Below are positions 1 to 8,159 of a stretch of 53,726 nt of DNA, piece after piece. Both the position numbers and the translations under genes were made by a program. Origin of the DNA: an uncultured Prevotellaceae bacterium (GTDB lineage Bacteria > Bacteroidota > Bacteroidia > Bacteroidales > Muribaculaceae); NCBI GenBank assembly GCA_937898675.1, contig CALEJB010000032.1, forward strand, positions 1-53,726, read 5' to 3'. Under the pieces are notes generated by a model that was not told the DNA's origin, did not search any database, and worked only from the letters and a program-made list of their open reading frames with translations. Position 1 is the stretch's first letter. Each line of letters starts with the position of its first letter.

Positions 1-36
1 CGAACACTCAAAGCAACTTTCTATTTGGGAGTAATC

Positions 37-324
37 TTATCCCGAACTGGGGTAGTTGTTTACTTCAACGTAGATTTGGTCTTTCGTCTTACCGGGGATT
101 TCATAAACGACAGAATGTGAGACTGCATCATGCTTGTCCAGAGGGTAGAAGTTTGCAAGGGAAAGGGCGGTCTTCTCATAATCGATCTTTTCCTTTTTTG
201 CGTTCTTGTAGATTAGTAGATCTTCGCAGGATGCTTTAAAATCTTCATAGGTTGTGATTTGGGCATTACTGATAAACGAGAATGTAAAAGTCACAAAAAT
301 AAGAGTTAAAAATTTATGTTTCAT
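37..324 (-). CDS. Small secreted protein of unknown function
   Basis: This is a 95-residue ORF with a clear N-terminal signal peptide (basic MKHK, a hydrophobic stretch to about residue 20, and an SNA-Q type cleavage site). The mature part is about 75 residues, rich in Lys, Tyr, Asp and Glu, with one Cys and no motif I recognise. It is complete, with its stop at 37-39. The codons are visibly AT-rich compared with all the following genes, which suggests recent acquisition. It lies downstream of a long structured leader (370-535) and a possible promoter near 568-575 on the same strand. Function unknown; a secreted toxin, inhibitor or passenger protein is possible, but nothing in the sequence proves it. 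Confidence 0.6.
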   Translation of the reverse strand: MKHKFLTLIFVTFTFSFISNAQITTYEDFKASCEDLLIYKNAKKEKIDYEKTALSLANFYPLDKHDAVSHSVVYEIPGKTKDQIYVEVNNYPSSG

Positions 325-369
325 TTAATTCGTCAGGCTATGCAGTTCTCATAGGCTATTAGTTAAAAC

Positions 370-563
370 ACAAAAAGCGTGAACTGAATCGCCACACTTT
401 GTTAGAAGGTCGTAGGAAACCCGAAGATAAAGATGTAGGATATAGCAGCCCACGCTATGGCGTGAGAACCGCTTGCTTCCTTGCATCTTCAGAAAATTTC
501 CTACGTTTTCTAACGCAAGTTAAAGCGAAACGCTTCTTTATAAAATGTTCGGTTAGCTAACCG
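370..563 (-). ncRNA. Candidate structured RNA or 5' leader
   Basis: Several nested inverted repeats occur together. GTTAGAAGGTCGTAGGAAA (401-419) pairs with 497-514, giving 7 and 9 base pairs split by a small internal loop. AAGCGT (375-380) pairs with ACGCTT (530-535) outside it. AAGATG (430-435) pairs with CATCTT (484-489), and CACGC-TATG-GCGTG (451-464) forms the apical hairpin. A perfect palindrome CGGTTAGCTAACCG lies at 550-563. Read on the minus strand, this would form the start of the transcript carrying the small secreted gene at 37-324. It could be a leader regulating that gene, a separate small RNA, or a DNA structure that a mobile element recognises. No known family is assigned. Confidence 0.45.
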
Positions 564-567
564 ACTG

Positions 568-575
568 CAAATATA
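568..575 (-). promoter_or_regulatory. Possible -7 element for the small secreted gene and its leader
   Basis: On the minus strand this reads TATATTTG, which fits the Bacteroidetes -7 consensus TAnnTTTG. No TTTG lies at the usual 19-20 nt spacing (the nearest is at 602-605, 26 nt away), so the promoter is tentative. If used, transcription starts just before the palindrome at 550-563 and runs through the structured element. Confidence 0.35.
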
Positions 576-656
576 CAAAAAAGTTTTAATGATGAGTGCT
601 GCAAATGTTGATTTTTAACATCGAAATGGATTTTTTCAAATTTTGTGTATAATCAA

Positions 657-688
657 GAGGACTGAGACATTACCATGTCTCAGTCCTC
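657..688 (-). terminator. Terminator of the citrate lyase-icd operon
   Basis: A perfect 14-bp stem (657-670 with 675-688) and a 4-nt loop lie 41 bases past the icd stop codon. On the minus strand an AT-rich tract follows, without a strict U run. Confidence 0.75.
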
Positions 689-728
689 TCGGTTAGCGGT
701 TTCCCTTTGCGGGAAGCGTCGGGTGGAG

Positions 729-1940
729 TTAGTCGAGGCGCTTCTCGAGGTTGGTGCGGATGGCCTTGATGAAGTCGGCGCTGTTGACAGCCTTAGCCTC
801 AACGCCTTCCATCAGGTTCACGAGGTCCTTGGTCACGATGCCAGCGTTCAGGGTGTCGAAGCAAGCAGCCTCGAGCTGGTCGCCAAAGGTCATGAGCTCC
901 TGGATGCCGTCCTTCTCGCCGCGCTTGCGCAGGGCGCCGCTCCATGCAAAGATGGTAGCCATGGGGTTGGTGGAGGTCTCCTCGCCGTTCAGATACTTGT
1001 AGTAGTGGCGGGTAACGGTGCCGTGAGCGGCCTCGTACTCGTAGTTGCCGTCGGGGCTAACCAGCACGCTGGTCATCATTGCCAGCGAGCCAAAGGCGGT
1101 GCTGACCATGTCGCTCATGACGTCACCGTCATAGTTCTTGCAAGCCCAGATGTAACCGCCCTTGCTGCGGATCACGCGTGCAACGGCATCGTCGATGAGG
1201 GTGTAGAAGTATTCCAGGCCCAGCTCTTCAAACTTGGCCTTGTATTCCTGCTCATAAACCTCCTCAAAGATGATGCGGAACTGAGCGTCATACTGCTTGC
1301 TGATGGTGTCCTTGGTCGAGAACCACAGGTCCTGCTTGGTGTCGATGGCATACTTGAAGCAGCTGTGTGCAAACGAGCGGATGGACTTGTCGAGGTTGTG
1401 CATGCCCTGGAGCACGCCGGCGCCCTTGAACTCGTGGATAACTACCTCCTGGTGCTCGCCGCTCTCGCCGTCAAAGACGAGCTTGGCAACGCCGGGTTCG
1501 TTAGCGCGCAGCTCAACGCTCTTGTAAACGTCGCCATAGGCGTGACGGGCGATGGTGATGGGCTTCTCCCAGTTCTTGACAACGGGCTTGATGCTCGGGA
1601 TGGTGATGGGAGCGCGGAACACGGTGCCGTCGAGAATCGAGCGGATGGTGCCGTTGGGGCTCTTCCACATCTTGTGCAGCTTGTACTCGTCCATGCGCTT
1701 GAGGTTGGGGGTGATGGTAGCGCACTTCACGCCAACGCCATATTTCTTGCAAGCCTCGGCAGCGTCGATGGTGATTTGGTCACCGGTCTCGTCGCGCTTT
1801 ACCAGGCCCAGGTCGTAATACTCACTCTTGAGGTCCACAAACGGGAGGATAAGTTCGTCCTTGATCATCTTCCACAGGATGCGGGTCATCTCGTCGCCGT
1901 CCATCTCCACCAGGGGAGTGGTCATTTTGATTTTCTCCAT
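729..1940 (-). CDS. icd: NADP-dependent isocitrate dehydrogenase
   Basis: The 403-residue protein matches the eukaryotic/mitochondrial-type (dimeric) NADP isocitrate dehydrogenase along its whole length. It opens with TPLVEMDGDEMTRILW and contains the ITPN, SPNGTIR and PNGNYEYEAAHGTV-type segments for substrate and cofactor binding. The family converts isocitrate and NADP to 2-oxoglutarate, CO2 and NADPH in the cytoplasm. It is the last gene of the minus-strand operon after the aconitase-family hydratase, separated by 117 bases that include a hairpin at 2020-2042. Its placement links citrate made or cleaved by the lyase genes to 2-oxoglutarate and glutamate. The start at 1940 fits the family N-terminus and the gap. 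NADP preference is inferred from family similarity only. Confidence 0.95.
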   Translation of the reverse strand: MEKIKMTTPLVEMDGDEMTRILWKMIKDELILPFVDLKSEYYDLGLVKRDETGDQITIDAAEACKKYGVGVKCATITPNLKRMDEYKLHKMWKSPNGTIRSILDGTVFRAPITIPSIKPVVKNWEKPITIARHAYGDVYKSVELRANEPGVAKLVFDGESGEHQEVVIHEFKGAGVLQGMHNLDKSIRSFAHSCFKYAIDTKQDLWFSTKDTISKQYDAQFRIIFEEVYEQEYKAKFEELGLEYFYTLIDDAVARVIRSKGGYIWACKNYDGDVMSDMVSTAFGSLAMMTSVLVSPDGNYEYEAAHGTVTRHYYKYLNGEETSTNPMATIFAWSGALRKRGEKDGIQELMTFGDQLEAACFDTLNAGIVTKDLVNLMEGVEAKAVNSADFIKAIRTNLEKRLD

Positions 1941-2019
1941 GATTTGTTGTTTAAATCAGTTGATATTGGTTAATTAAAAGTTTGTTTGGATTATTCTTTG
2001 GACAGTATTGCTGCCGGCC

Positions 2020-2042
2020 CCCTGCGGGACCAACCCGCAGGG
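2020..2042 (-). terminator. Intercistronic hairpin between hydratase and icd
   Basis: CCCTGCGGG (2020-2028) pairs perfectly with CCCGCAGGG (2034-2042) around a 5-nt loop. No U run follows on the minus strand, so it may be a partial terminator or an mRNA-stabilising or processing hairpin rather than a full stop. Confidence 0.45.
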
Positions 2043-2057
2043 CGCACGGCGTGGCAA

Positions 2058-4301
2058 TTACTTCTTTTGGGCAGCATAGAAGTTCATCAGGCAGCCCTCG
2101 GCCAGAATCTGACGCTCGTCGGCGGTCAGGTTCTGGAAGTAGAGGTGCAGGTCGTGAACACCGTCGCTGGCAATAACCTTGGCATCGATTTCCTCCTTGC
2201 CGCCGAGGATGGCCTCGCGGATGCCGGGAACGAATACCATGTCACCGGGGTTGTAGTTGAACTCAACATCGGGAGCGATGGTGAAGGGAACGATACCCCA
2301 GTTGATGCAGTTGCTGCGATAGCGCTTGGTGGCATACTCGTAGCAGATGTTAGCGTCGCCGCCCAGCACCTTCTGGCACGATGCGGCCTGCTCGCGGGCC
2401 GAGCCGTCACCGGGCTTGTTGGCGAATACGCACGAACCAAACGAGGTGTCGTCGGCGCTGGCACCCACCTTGGCCAGGGCGTCGATGATGTGCTGCGGGC
2501 ACTTGCCGTCGCGGCGCTCGTGGTCCTGCTCCTGGATGCGCTTGCTCAGGCCAACGTACTCAGGCACGCGGCGCGAGAGGGCAAACTCGGAGAGCTTCAA
2601 CGGGTTGGAACGGTAGCTCGAGGTCTCGCCCGAGGGAATCAACTCGTCGGTGGTGGTCACGGGATCGTGGATAACGGCTGCCAGCTCGAGCAGCATGTTG
2701 TCCTGCATCTGATACATCTTGGGCCAGTCCTTGATGTTGGGACCGTAGCGCAGGGCGATGTCGGTGTCTTCCTTGCCAAAGCCGTAGTAAACGCGGCGCT
2801 CATAGATGCTGGCGTCGTACTGGTAAGGCTTGTGGTCGTCGGTGTAGTCAACATCGGTAGCAGCGGTGATAACGCCGCCGTTGGCTGCGGTGGCAGCGAT
2901 GGAGCGGGCGTCCATCAGGGCAACCAGCGAAATCTGGCCCTGACCGGGCTTCGAGCCTTCGCGGTTGGGGAAGTTGCGGGTGGTGTGGCGGATGCTCAGG
3001 CCATTGTTGCTGGGCACGTCACCGGCGCCGAAGCAAGGACCGCAGAAGGCGGGCTTGATGATGGTGCCAGCCTCGAGCAGTTCCTCAACGATGCGCTCGC
3101 GCACGGTAGCCATGTAAACGGGTACCGACTGCGGATAGGCGCTCATGGTGAAGTAGTCGTTGCCGATGGTCTTGCCGCGCATGATGGCAGCGGCAGCGCT
3201 CAGGTTGTCATAGGTGCCGCCCGAGCAGCCTGCGATGATACCCTGGTCGGCGCAAACCTTGCCGTTGACCACCTTGTCAACGAGGTTGCACTCAACCTTG
3301 TCGCCAAAGCGCTTCTTAGTGTCTTCCTCGACCTTGCGCAGAATCTCAACGGGGTTGGCCTGCAACTCGTGGATGGTGAAGGCGTTGCTGGGGTGGTAGG
3401 GCAGGGCAATCATCGACTCCTGCTTGGAGAGGTCGATGCGAATCATGCTGTCGTAGTAAGCTACCTCACCGGGCTCGAGCACGCGGAAGTCCTCGGGACG
3501 CTTGTGCAGCTCGTAGTGGTGCTTCACCTCGTCATCGGTGACCCAAATCGAGCTCAAGCAAGTGGTCTCGGTGGTCATGATGTCGATGCCGTTGCGGAAG
3601 TCGATGGGCAGGTTCTTCACGCCGGGGCCTGCAAACTCGAGCACCTTGTTCTTTACAAAGCCGCTCTCAAAGGTGGCCTTGACGAGCGAGATAGCAACAT
3701 CGTGGGGGCCTACACCCTTGCGGGGTGCGCCTTCCAGCCACACGAGGACAACCTCGGGAGCGTTGATGTCCCAAGTGTTGCGCAGCAACTGCTTAACGAG
3801 CTCGCCGCCGCCTTCGCCAACGCCCATATTGCCCAGCGAGCCATAACGGGTGTGGCTGTCGCTGCCCAGAATCATGTTGCCGCACTTCACCATTGCCTCG
3901 CGGGCAAACTGGTGGATAACGGCCTGGTTAGCGGGAACATAGATGCCGCCATACTTCTTGGCTGCCGAGAGACCGAACACGTGGTCATCCTCGTTGATGG
4001 TGCCGCCCACGGCGCACAGCGAGTTGTGGCAGTTGGTCATGGCGTAGGGCAGGGGGAACTTCTCCAGGCCGCTGGCGCGTGCCGTTTGGATAATGCCCAC
4101 GTAGGTGATGTCGTGCGACATCATCGCGTCAAAGCGGATGCGCATCTTCTTGCCCTTGCTGCCATCCACGTCGTGTGAGCGCAGGATGCCGTAGGTGATA
4201 GTGTTCTCACGAGCCTCGTCGGCGCTGGGCATGCCGGCAGCGTCGGTGCGAATCTCGGTACCATTCAGTAAGTAAACTCCTTGATTGATTAATTCTACCA
4301 T
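2058..4301 (-). CDS. Aconitase-family hydratase (YbhJ-like), probable aconitase
   Basis: From the preferred start at 4301 this is a 747-residue aconitase-superfamily protein. The three likely [4Fe-4S] cysteine ligands are visible in GCSGGTYDN and FCGPCFGAGD, and the substrate-binding DSHT motif occurs in LGSDSHTRYG. The sequence (for example MTNCHNSLCAVGGTINEDDH) resembles YbhJ-type hydratases more than the classical mitochondrial-type or AcnB enzymes; this is my recollection of the families. Lying between citrate lyase genes and icd, it most likely isomerises citrate and isocitrate. An upstream ATG at 4361 would add 20 Asn-rich residues and overlap the previous gene; the start at 4301 fits the family better. 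The family of cytoplasmic enzymes needs an oxygen-labile cluster, consistent with an anaerobe. Confidence 0.85.
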   Translation of the reverse strand: MVELINQGVYLLNGTEIRTDAAGMPSADEARENTITYGILRSHDVDGSKGKKMRIRFDAMMSHDITYVGIIQTARASGLEKFPLPYAMTNCHNSLCAVGGTINEDDHVFGLSAAKKYGGIYVPANQAVIHQFAREAMVKCGNMILGSDSHTRYGSLGNMGVGEGGGELVKQLLRNTWDINAPEVVLVWLEGAPRKGVGPHDVAISLVKATFESGFVKNKVLEFAGPGVKNLPIDFRNGIDIMTTETTCLSSIWVTDDEVKHHYELHKRPEDFRVLEPGEVAYYDSMIRIDLSKQESMIALPYHPSNAFTIHELQANPVEILRKVEEDTKKRFGDKVECNLVDKVVNGKVCADQGIIAGCSGGTYDNLSAAAAIMRGKTIGNDYFTMSAYPQSVPVYMATVRERIVEELLEAGTIIKPAFCGPCFGAGDVPSNNGLSIRHTTRNFPNREGSKPGQGQISLVALMDARSIAATAANGGVITAATDVDYTDDHKPYQYDASIYERRVYYGFGKEDTDIALRYGPNIKDWPKMYQMQDNMLLELAAVIHDPVTTTDELIPSGETSSYRSNPLKLSEFALSRRVPEYVGLSKRIQEQDHERRDGKCPQHIIDALAKVGASADDTSFGSCVFANKPGDGSAREQAASCQKVLGGDANICYEYATKRYRSNCINWGIVPFTIAPDVEFNYNPGDMVFVPGIREAILGGKEEIDAKVIASDGVHDLHLYFQNLTADERQILAEGCLMNFYAAQKK

Positions 4302-4342
4302 GATAAAATTTTGATTGTTAACTGTAATGTTATTAGAGTTAT

Positions 4343-6100
4343 TTAATTCAGTATTGTACAAATGAATATGGTGAGCGCGACCATGTCGGCCGCCCCGCCG
4401 GGCGAGATGTTGAGCGCGGTGTAGTCGCGGTTCATCTGTTCCAGCCCCTGCAGGCTGAAGGCGTTGAGCAACGCCCGCGCCTCCTGCTTGACGCGCTGTG
4501 CCGTGTCATAGCCCGCGCGGTGGATGACGTTGGTGTCGTCCAGCCCGCTCATGACCAGCAGCAGCAGGCGGTGGCAGGCGGTGTCCTTGTCGCTGTCGCG
4601 CCACATGCGGTAGGCGGGCAGCCATTCGCCGAACAGCTGTTCATAGCCGCCCTTGGCCAGGTCAAGCGCTCCGGCCACATGGTGGGCGCTCACGGCGTCG
4701 TTGCCGTGGGTGCCTGCCGTGGGCGTGAAGCGGACGGCGGTCTGCATGATGGCGTGGCGCAGGCGGTCCTGCTCCACCTTGCCGTCGATGGCCATGAGCA
4801 TTGCAGCCGCATGCACCGTCAGACCCAGGGCAAACAGGGCGCCGCGGTGGGTGTTCACTCCTGCCGTGGCTTGCAGCATGTCGCGCTCGGCAGCGATGCC
4901 GATTTGGCGGATGGTCTCGGCGTCGGTGTTGCCGCATTGCGCCAGCTTGACGAAATGGGGCAACAGGGCGTCGATGCTTGCAAGCATCAGCGGCACGTTC
5001 ATGTCGCTGTGGGCGCCGTTGTCGTTGCGGTCCACCAGCCCGGGCTTGGGCGTGGTGTAGAGTTCGGTGCGCAGGGCGTCGGCAGCCATGTGGGCGATGA
5101 CGGCGGGAATCGTGGTGCCTGGCACCAGTGCGGCGGCGCGGCTCAGCGAGCCGTCCTGCATCGCCTGGCGGACGCGCGAGGCGCTCACGGCCTGGCCGTC
5201 ACCCTCGAGCGCGAGGCGCTCAATGGTGTTGACGGCAATGCCCTGTTCCGGCAACTGCTGCAGCATGAGCTGGTTGTAGCGTGCCGTCAGCTGGTCAACA
5301 GGCTCGCTGCCCACGCAGCGCGTGGTCACGCCCAGCGCGGGCGCGATGTGGCGCGCAAACAGGTCCAAGTCCAGCGTGATGTGGGTGTCGGTGGCGTCGG
5401 TCACCTGCTTGAGGAAATAGGTGGGAAAGGTCACCTCGCTCACGGCATAGTCGCTGCCTTCAACCACCACCACGTTGCCCAGCCCCCGGCAGCCCGCCTC
5501 GATCATGGCCAGCCGCTCGGCATAGCTGAACTCCCCGCGGTCCTCGCGCACGGCGATGACATAGAGGGTCGATGCCTGCCTTGCGGCCTGCTCAACGAGG
5601 TAGCGGTGCCCCAGGGTAAACGGGTTGGCGTTCATCACGATGGCGGCAGCCCCGTCGGGCCTGTCGCCGCGCGTGCGGCGCAGGTAGTCGCAGTAGGCCC
5701 CGATGCCGCGCACGCCGTTTTCCATCAAGATGGCGCGGGGTGCGGCGGCGATGACCGAGAATCCCATACTCTCAAAAACTTTGCGGTTCTCGGGCTTGGT
5801 GTAGACCTTGACTGTGGTAACGCCCTGTTGGGTGGCCATCGCGATGAGGTGGCTGATGAGGCGGTTGGTCAAGCCGGTCTCGCGGGCGGCGGCGCCAACG
5901 GCGATGCACTTGATAACATCGTGTTTCAGTCCGCCGCCGGCGATGATGTTGCCATCCTCGTCGGTCACGGCGGCATAGTAGTCCACGTCTTCGAGCCGCA
6001 GGCCGTTCCCGGCAAGGAATTGCTCCACGCGGGTCCTGTTGGACCGCATCGAGAGCGGCATGTCGCAGATGTCGAAGTTGTTATCGTACATACTCGTCAA
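4343..6100 (-). CDS. CitC-CitG fusion: citrate lyase ligase and triphosphoribosyl-dephospho-CoA synthase
   Basis: This 585-residue protein joins two citrate lyase maturation enzymes. Residues 1 to about 325 are CitC: an acetyltransferase-like part (about 20-125), then a nucleotidyltransferase domain with NANPFTLGH (157-165). It acetylates the prosthetic thiol using acetate and ATP. Residues from about 330 are CitG, with TPKPGLVDRNDNGAHSDM (350-367), GVNTHRGALFALG and a C-terminal PGGAADMVALT. It makes the 2'-(5''-triphosphoribosyl)-3'-dephospho-CoA precursor. The gene overlaps citX by 20 bases and lies in the operon order D-E-F-X-CG. Fusion gives both activities in fixed ratio. The start could be 6100 or the internal ATG at 6091. 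Confidence 0.93.
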   Translation of the reverse strand: MTSMYDNNFDICDMPLSMRSNRTRVEQFLAGNGLRLEDVDYYAAVTDEDGNIIAGGGLKHDVIKCIAVGAAARETGLTNRLISHLIAMATQQGVTTVKVYTKPENRKVFESMGFSVIAAAPRAILMENGVRGIGAYCDYLRRTRGDRPDGAAAIVMNANPFTLGHRYLVEQAARQASTLYVIAVREDRGEFSYAERLAMIEAGCRGLGNVVVVEGSDYAVSEVTFPTYFLKQVTDATDTHITLDLDLFARHIAPALGVTTRCVGSEPVDQLTARYNQLMLQQLPEQGIAVNTIERLALEGDGQAVSASRVRQAMQDGSLSRAAALVPGTTIPAVIAHMAADALRTELYTTPKPGLVDRNDNGAHSDMNVPLMLASIDALLPHFVKLAQCGNTDAETIRQIGIAAERDMLQATAGVNTHRGALFALGLTVHAAAMLMAIDGKVEQDRLRHAIMQTAVRFTPTAGTHGNDAVSAHHVAGALDLAKGGYEQLFGEWLPAYRMWRDSDKDTACHRLLLLVMSGLDDTNVIHRAGYDTAQRVKQEARALLNAFSLQGLEQMNRDYTALNISPGGAADMVALTIFICTILN

Positions 6101-6584
6101 TCATCTCTTGGATGTGTGCCATCAGCTCCTGCTGCGAGTGGCTGTGGTTGCGCATGCACCAGCGGGCTTCGTGGTCGCACAGCAGGCAGCGGCGGGGCGC
6201 TCTCCCCACTGTCTCGCGGCTGATGGGAGCGCCGTCGGGACCGATGACATCAATGTCGAACAGCCGCCCGAGCGGGTGGCTGTCTTCGATGTCACATGTC
6301 ACGCGTTTGGCCTCCAGTGCCGGCAATCCGCTGATGAGGTAGGCCTCATAGCCGGTGGGCAGGTCACGCGCAGTCACTGCTTGGACGTTGTCGCCCATGC
6401 GATTGAGCAGCGCAGTGATGGCCGCTTGAGCTGTCACCACCGAACAGAGATTACGCTTGACGCTGCCAGGCATCACCACGGTGAGGCACACGAGTGTGCC
6501 GTCGGGGTGGCTGCTGAGCAGTTCCTGCTGCAGGCGTTGACGGTCGTCACGACTGTGCAGAAGAGCTTCAAGCGTAATCTCCAT
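6081..6584 (-). CDS. citX: Holo-ACP synthase of citrate lyase (CitX)
   Basis: The 167-residue protein has the CitX pattern: VVMPGSVKRN near residue 38, then HPLGRLFDIDV near 103 and a Cys-rich PRRCLLCDHEARWC segment near 130. The family transfers the triphosphoribosyl-dephospho-CoA group made by CitG onto the serine of the acyl carrier subunit CitD. The gene lies between citF and the citC-citG fusion, overlapping the latter. Length and motif order are normal. It acts in the cytoplasm and is needed to activate the CitDEF complex. Confidence 0.9.
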   Translation of the reverse strand: MEITLEALLHSRDDRQRLQQELLSSHPDGTLVCLTVVMPGSVKRNLCSVVTAQAAITALLNRMGDNVQAVTARDLPTGYEAYLISGLPALEAKRVTCDIEDSHPLGRLFDIDVIGPDGAPISRETVGRAPRRCLLCDHEARWCMRNHSHSQQELMAHIQEMIDEYVR

Positions 6585-6620
6585 CGCTGATGTTGATAAA
6601 ATAAGTAGGTCCGATGGGGG

Positions 6621-8159
6621 TTAGCCCACGATGTTCTTGATTACGTCCTGTACCGAGCCGTCGCGGTTCATCACGATGCCCACAACCTTGTCGCCAAAGG
6701 GCAGGGGAGCGGGATCGCCGATGATGCTGCGGGCCTTGGCTGCCAGGTCGCGGATGTCCACGATGTTGAGGCCGGCGGCTACCAGGCGCTCCTTGATTTC
6801 GGGACGGCCGGGGTTAACGGCAATACCGTACTCGGTAACGACAACGTCAACGTTGCTGCCCGGGGTGATGTGCGTGGTCACCTCGTCAACGACGCAAGGG
6901 ATGCGGCCGCGCAGCAGCGGGCACACGATAACCGACAGGGCGCTGTCCTCGGCAGTGTCGGGATGACCGCCGATGGCACCGCGGATGATGCCGTCGCTGC
7001 CCACGAGCACGTTGACGTTGAAGTTGACGTCAACCTCGAGAGCCGACAGGATGACAACATCCAGGAAGTGGGTTGCGGAGCCGGCCTCCTGAGCCGAAGC
7101 ATACTCGTTGGCGGTAGCCTCCTTGTGCATCGGGTCGTTCTTGAGCGACTCGGCGGCAACCTTGTCAAACGACTGCACGTCAACCAGACGCTCGATGAGG
7201 CCCTCCTCGTGCAGCTTCACCATGTGGCTGGTGATGCCGCCCAGTGCAAAGCTGGCCTTGATGCCACGGTCAATCATGCCCTGGCGCAGGTATTTGGTCA
7301 CGGCCAGCGAAGCGCCGCCCGAACCGGTCTGCAGCGAGAAACCGTCCTGGAAATAGCCGCTGTTCTCGACAACCTTGGCAGCCTGCTTGGCGAGGAGGAT
7401 GTCGCGCGGATTCTTGGTGTCGCGGATGGCACCCGAGGAAATCTTGCTGCTGTCACCCACCGAGTCAACAACGACTACCGACTCAACGTCGGCCTCGCTG
7501 ATGGAGTTGGGGGTGTTGGGATAGTCAACCAGGTCATCGGTAAGGATGACGGTGTGCTTGGCATACTTGGCGTCGGGCAGGGCATAACCCAGCGAACCGC
7601 AGATGCTCTTGGCATTCTCGCTGCGCGAGTATCCGCAGGCGTTGCCCAGAGGGTCACTCGACGATGCGCCCAGGAAGGCGACGTCAATCTTGAGTTCACC
7701 GCTCACGATGGCGCTGCCGCGCGAACCGTGCGAGCGGAAGATCACGGGCTTCTCCATCAGGCCGTGCGATACCTCGGTAGCGAGGGCGCCGCGCAGGCCG
7801 CTGGTCTGCAACTCGGTGATGACGCCGTTCTTGATGTGCTCGATGAGCGGCTCATGCACGTCGATGAGGCTCGACGATGCCAGGCTCAGGTTCTTGAAAC
7901 CCATCTCGGCGAGCTTGGCGACAACCATGTTGATGACCTTGTCACCGCCGCGGAAGTGGTGGTGGAACGAGATGGTCATGCCGTCCTTGAGGCCGCTGCG
8001 GCGGATGGCTTCCTCGAGGGTGACAACTTTAGTGCTCTGGCGCTGCAGCTCGTGGCGCGGCGTGGTGTCCTTCTTCTTGTTGGAGTCGTTATAGACTTCC
8101 TTGCCCATTTCTTTGGCAGCAGCGGCAATCAGGGCTGCTCTATCTTTGATACTGTTCAT
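6621..8159 (-). CDS. citF: Citrate lyase alpha subunit (citrate:acetyl-ACP transferase)
   Basis: The 512-residue protein is a full-length CitF, with the family features GLKDGMTISFHHHFRGGD near residue 60, HGSRGSAIVSGE, GGASLAVTKYLRQGM and a C-terminal VVTEYGIAVNPGRPE. CitF exchanges acetyl for citryl on the carrier thiol, forming citryl-ACP. Its start overlaps the stop of citE by four bases (ATGA), typical of coupled translation. It belongs to the cit operon with CitD and CitE, which together form the lyase complex cleaving citrate into acetate and oxaloacetate. Confidence 0.96.
   Translation of the reverse strand: MNSIKDRAALIAAAAKEMGKEVYNDSNKKKDTTPRHELQRQSTKVVTLEEAIRRSGLKDGMTISFHHHFRGGDKVINMVVAKLAEMGFKNLSLASSSLIDVHEPLIEHIKNGVITELQTSGLRGALATEVSHGLMEKPVIFRSHGSRGSAIVSGELKIDVAFLGASSSDPLGNACGYSRSENAKSICGSLGYALPDAKYAKHTVILTDDLVDYPNTPNSISEADVESVVVVDSVGDSSKISSGAIRDTKNPRDILLAKQAAKVVENSGYFQDGFSLQTGSGGASLAVTKYLRQGMIDRGIKASFALGGITSHMVKLHEEGLIERLVDVQSFDKVAAESLKNDPMHKEATANEYASAQEAGSATHFLDVVILSALEVDVNFNVNVLVGSDGIIRGAIGGHPDTAEDSALSVIVCPLLRGRIPCVVDEVTTHITPGSNVDVVVTEYGIAVNPGRPEIKERLVAAGLNIVDIRDLAAKARSIIGDPAPLPFGDKVVGIVMNRDGSVQDVIKNIVG

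Noticed and set aside
401..514. Integron attC-like site suggested by GTTAGAA and TTCTAAC ends
   Set aside because: The core-like ends are in the wrong relative orientation for attC (CTAAC should be on the left and GTTAG on the right), and no integrase is present.
675..1973. Long plus-strand ORF opposite icd, and similar long antisense ORFs (for example 1986-4178, 4520-6223, 6870-8519, 12036-13475, 29743-31512, 51671-53299)
   Set aside because: They lie entirely opposite clear genes, have Val/Ala/His-rich compositions typical of reversed GC-rich codons, and show no family motifs.
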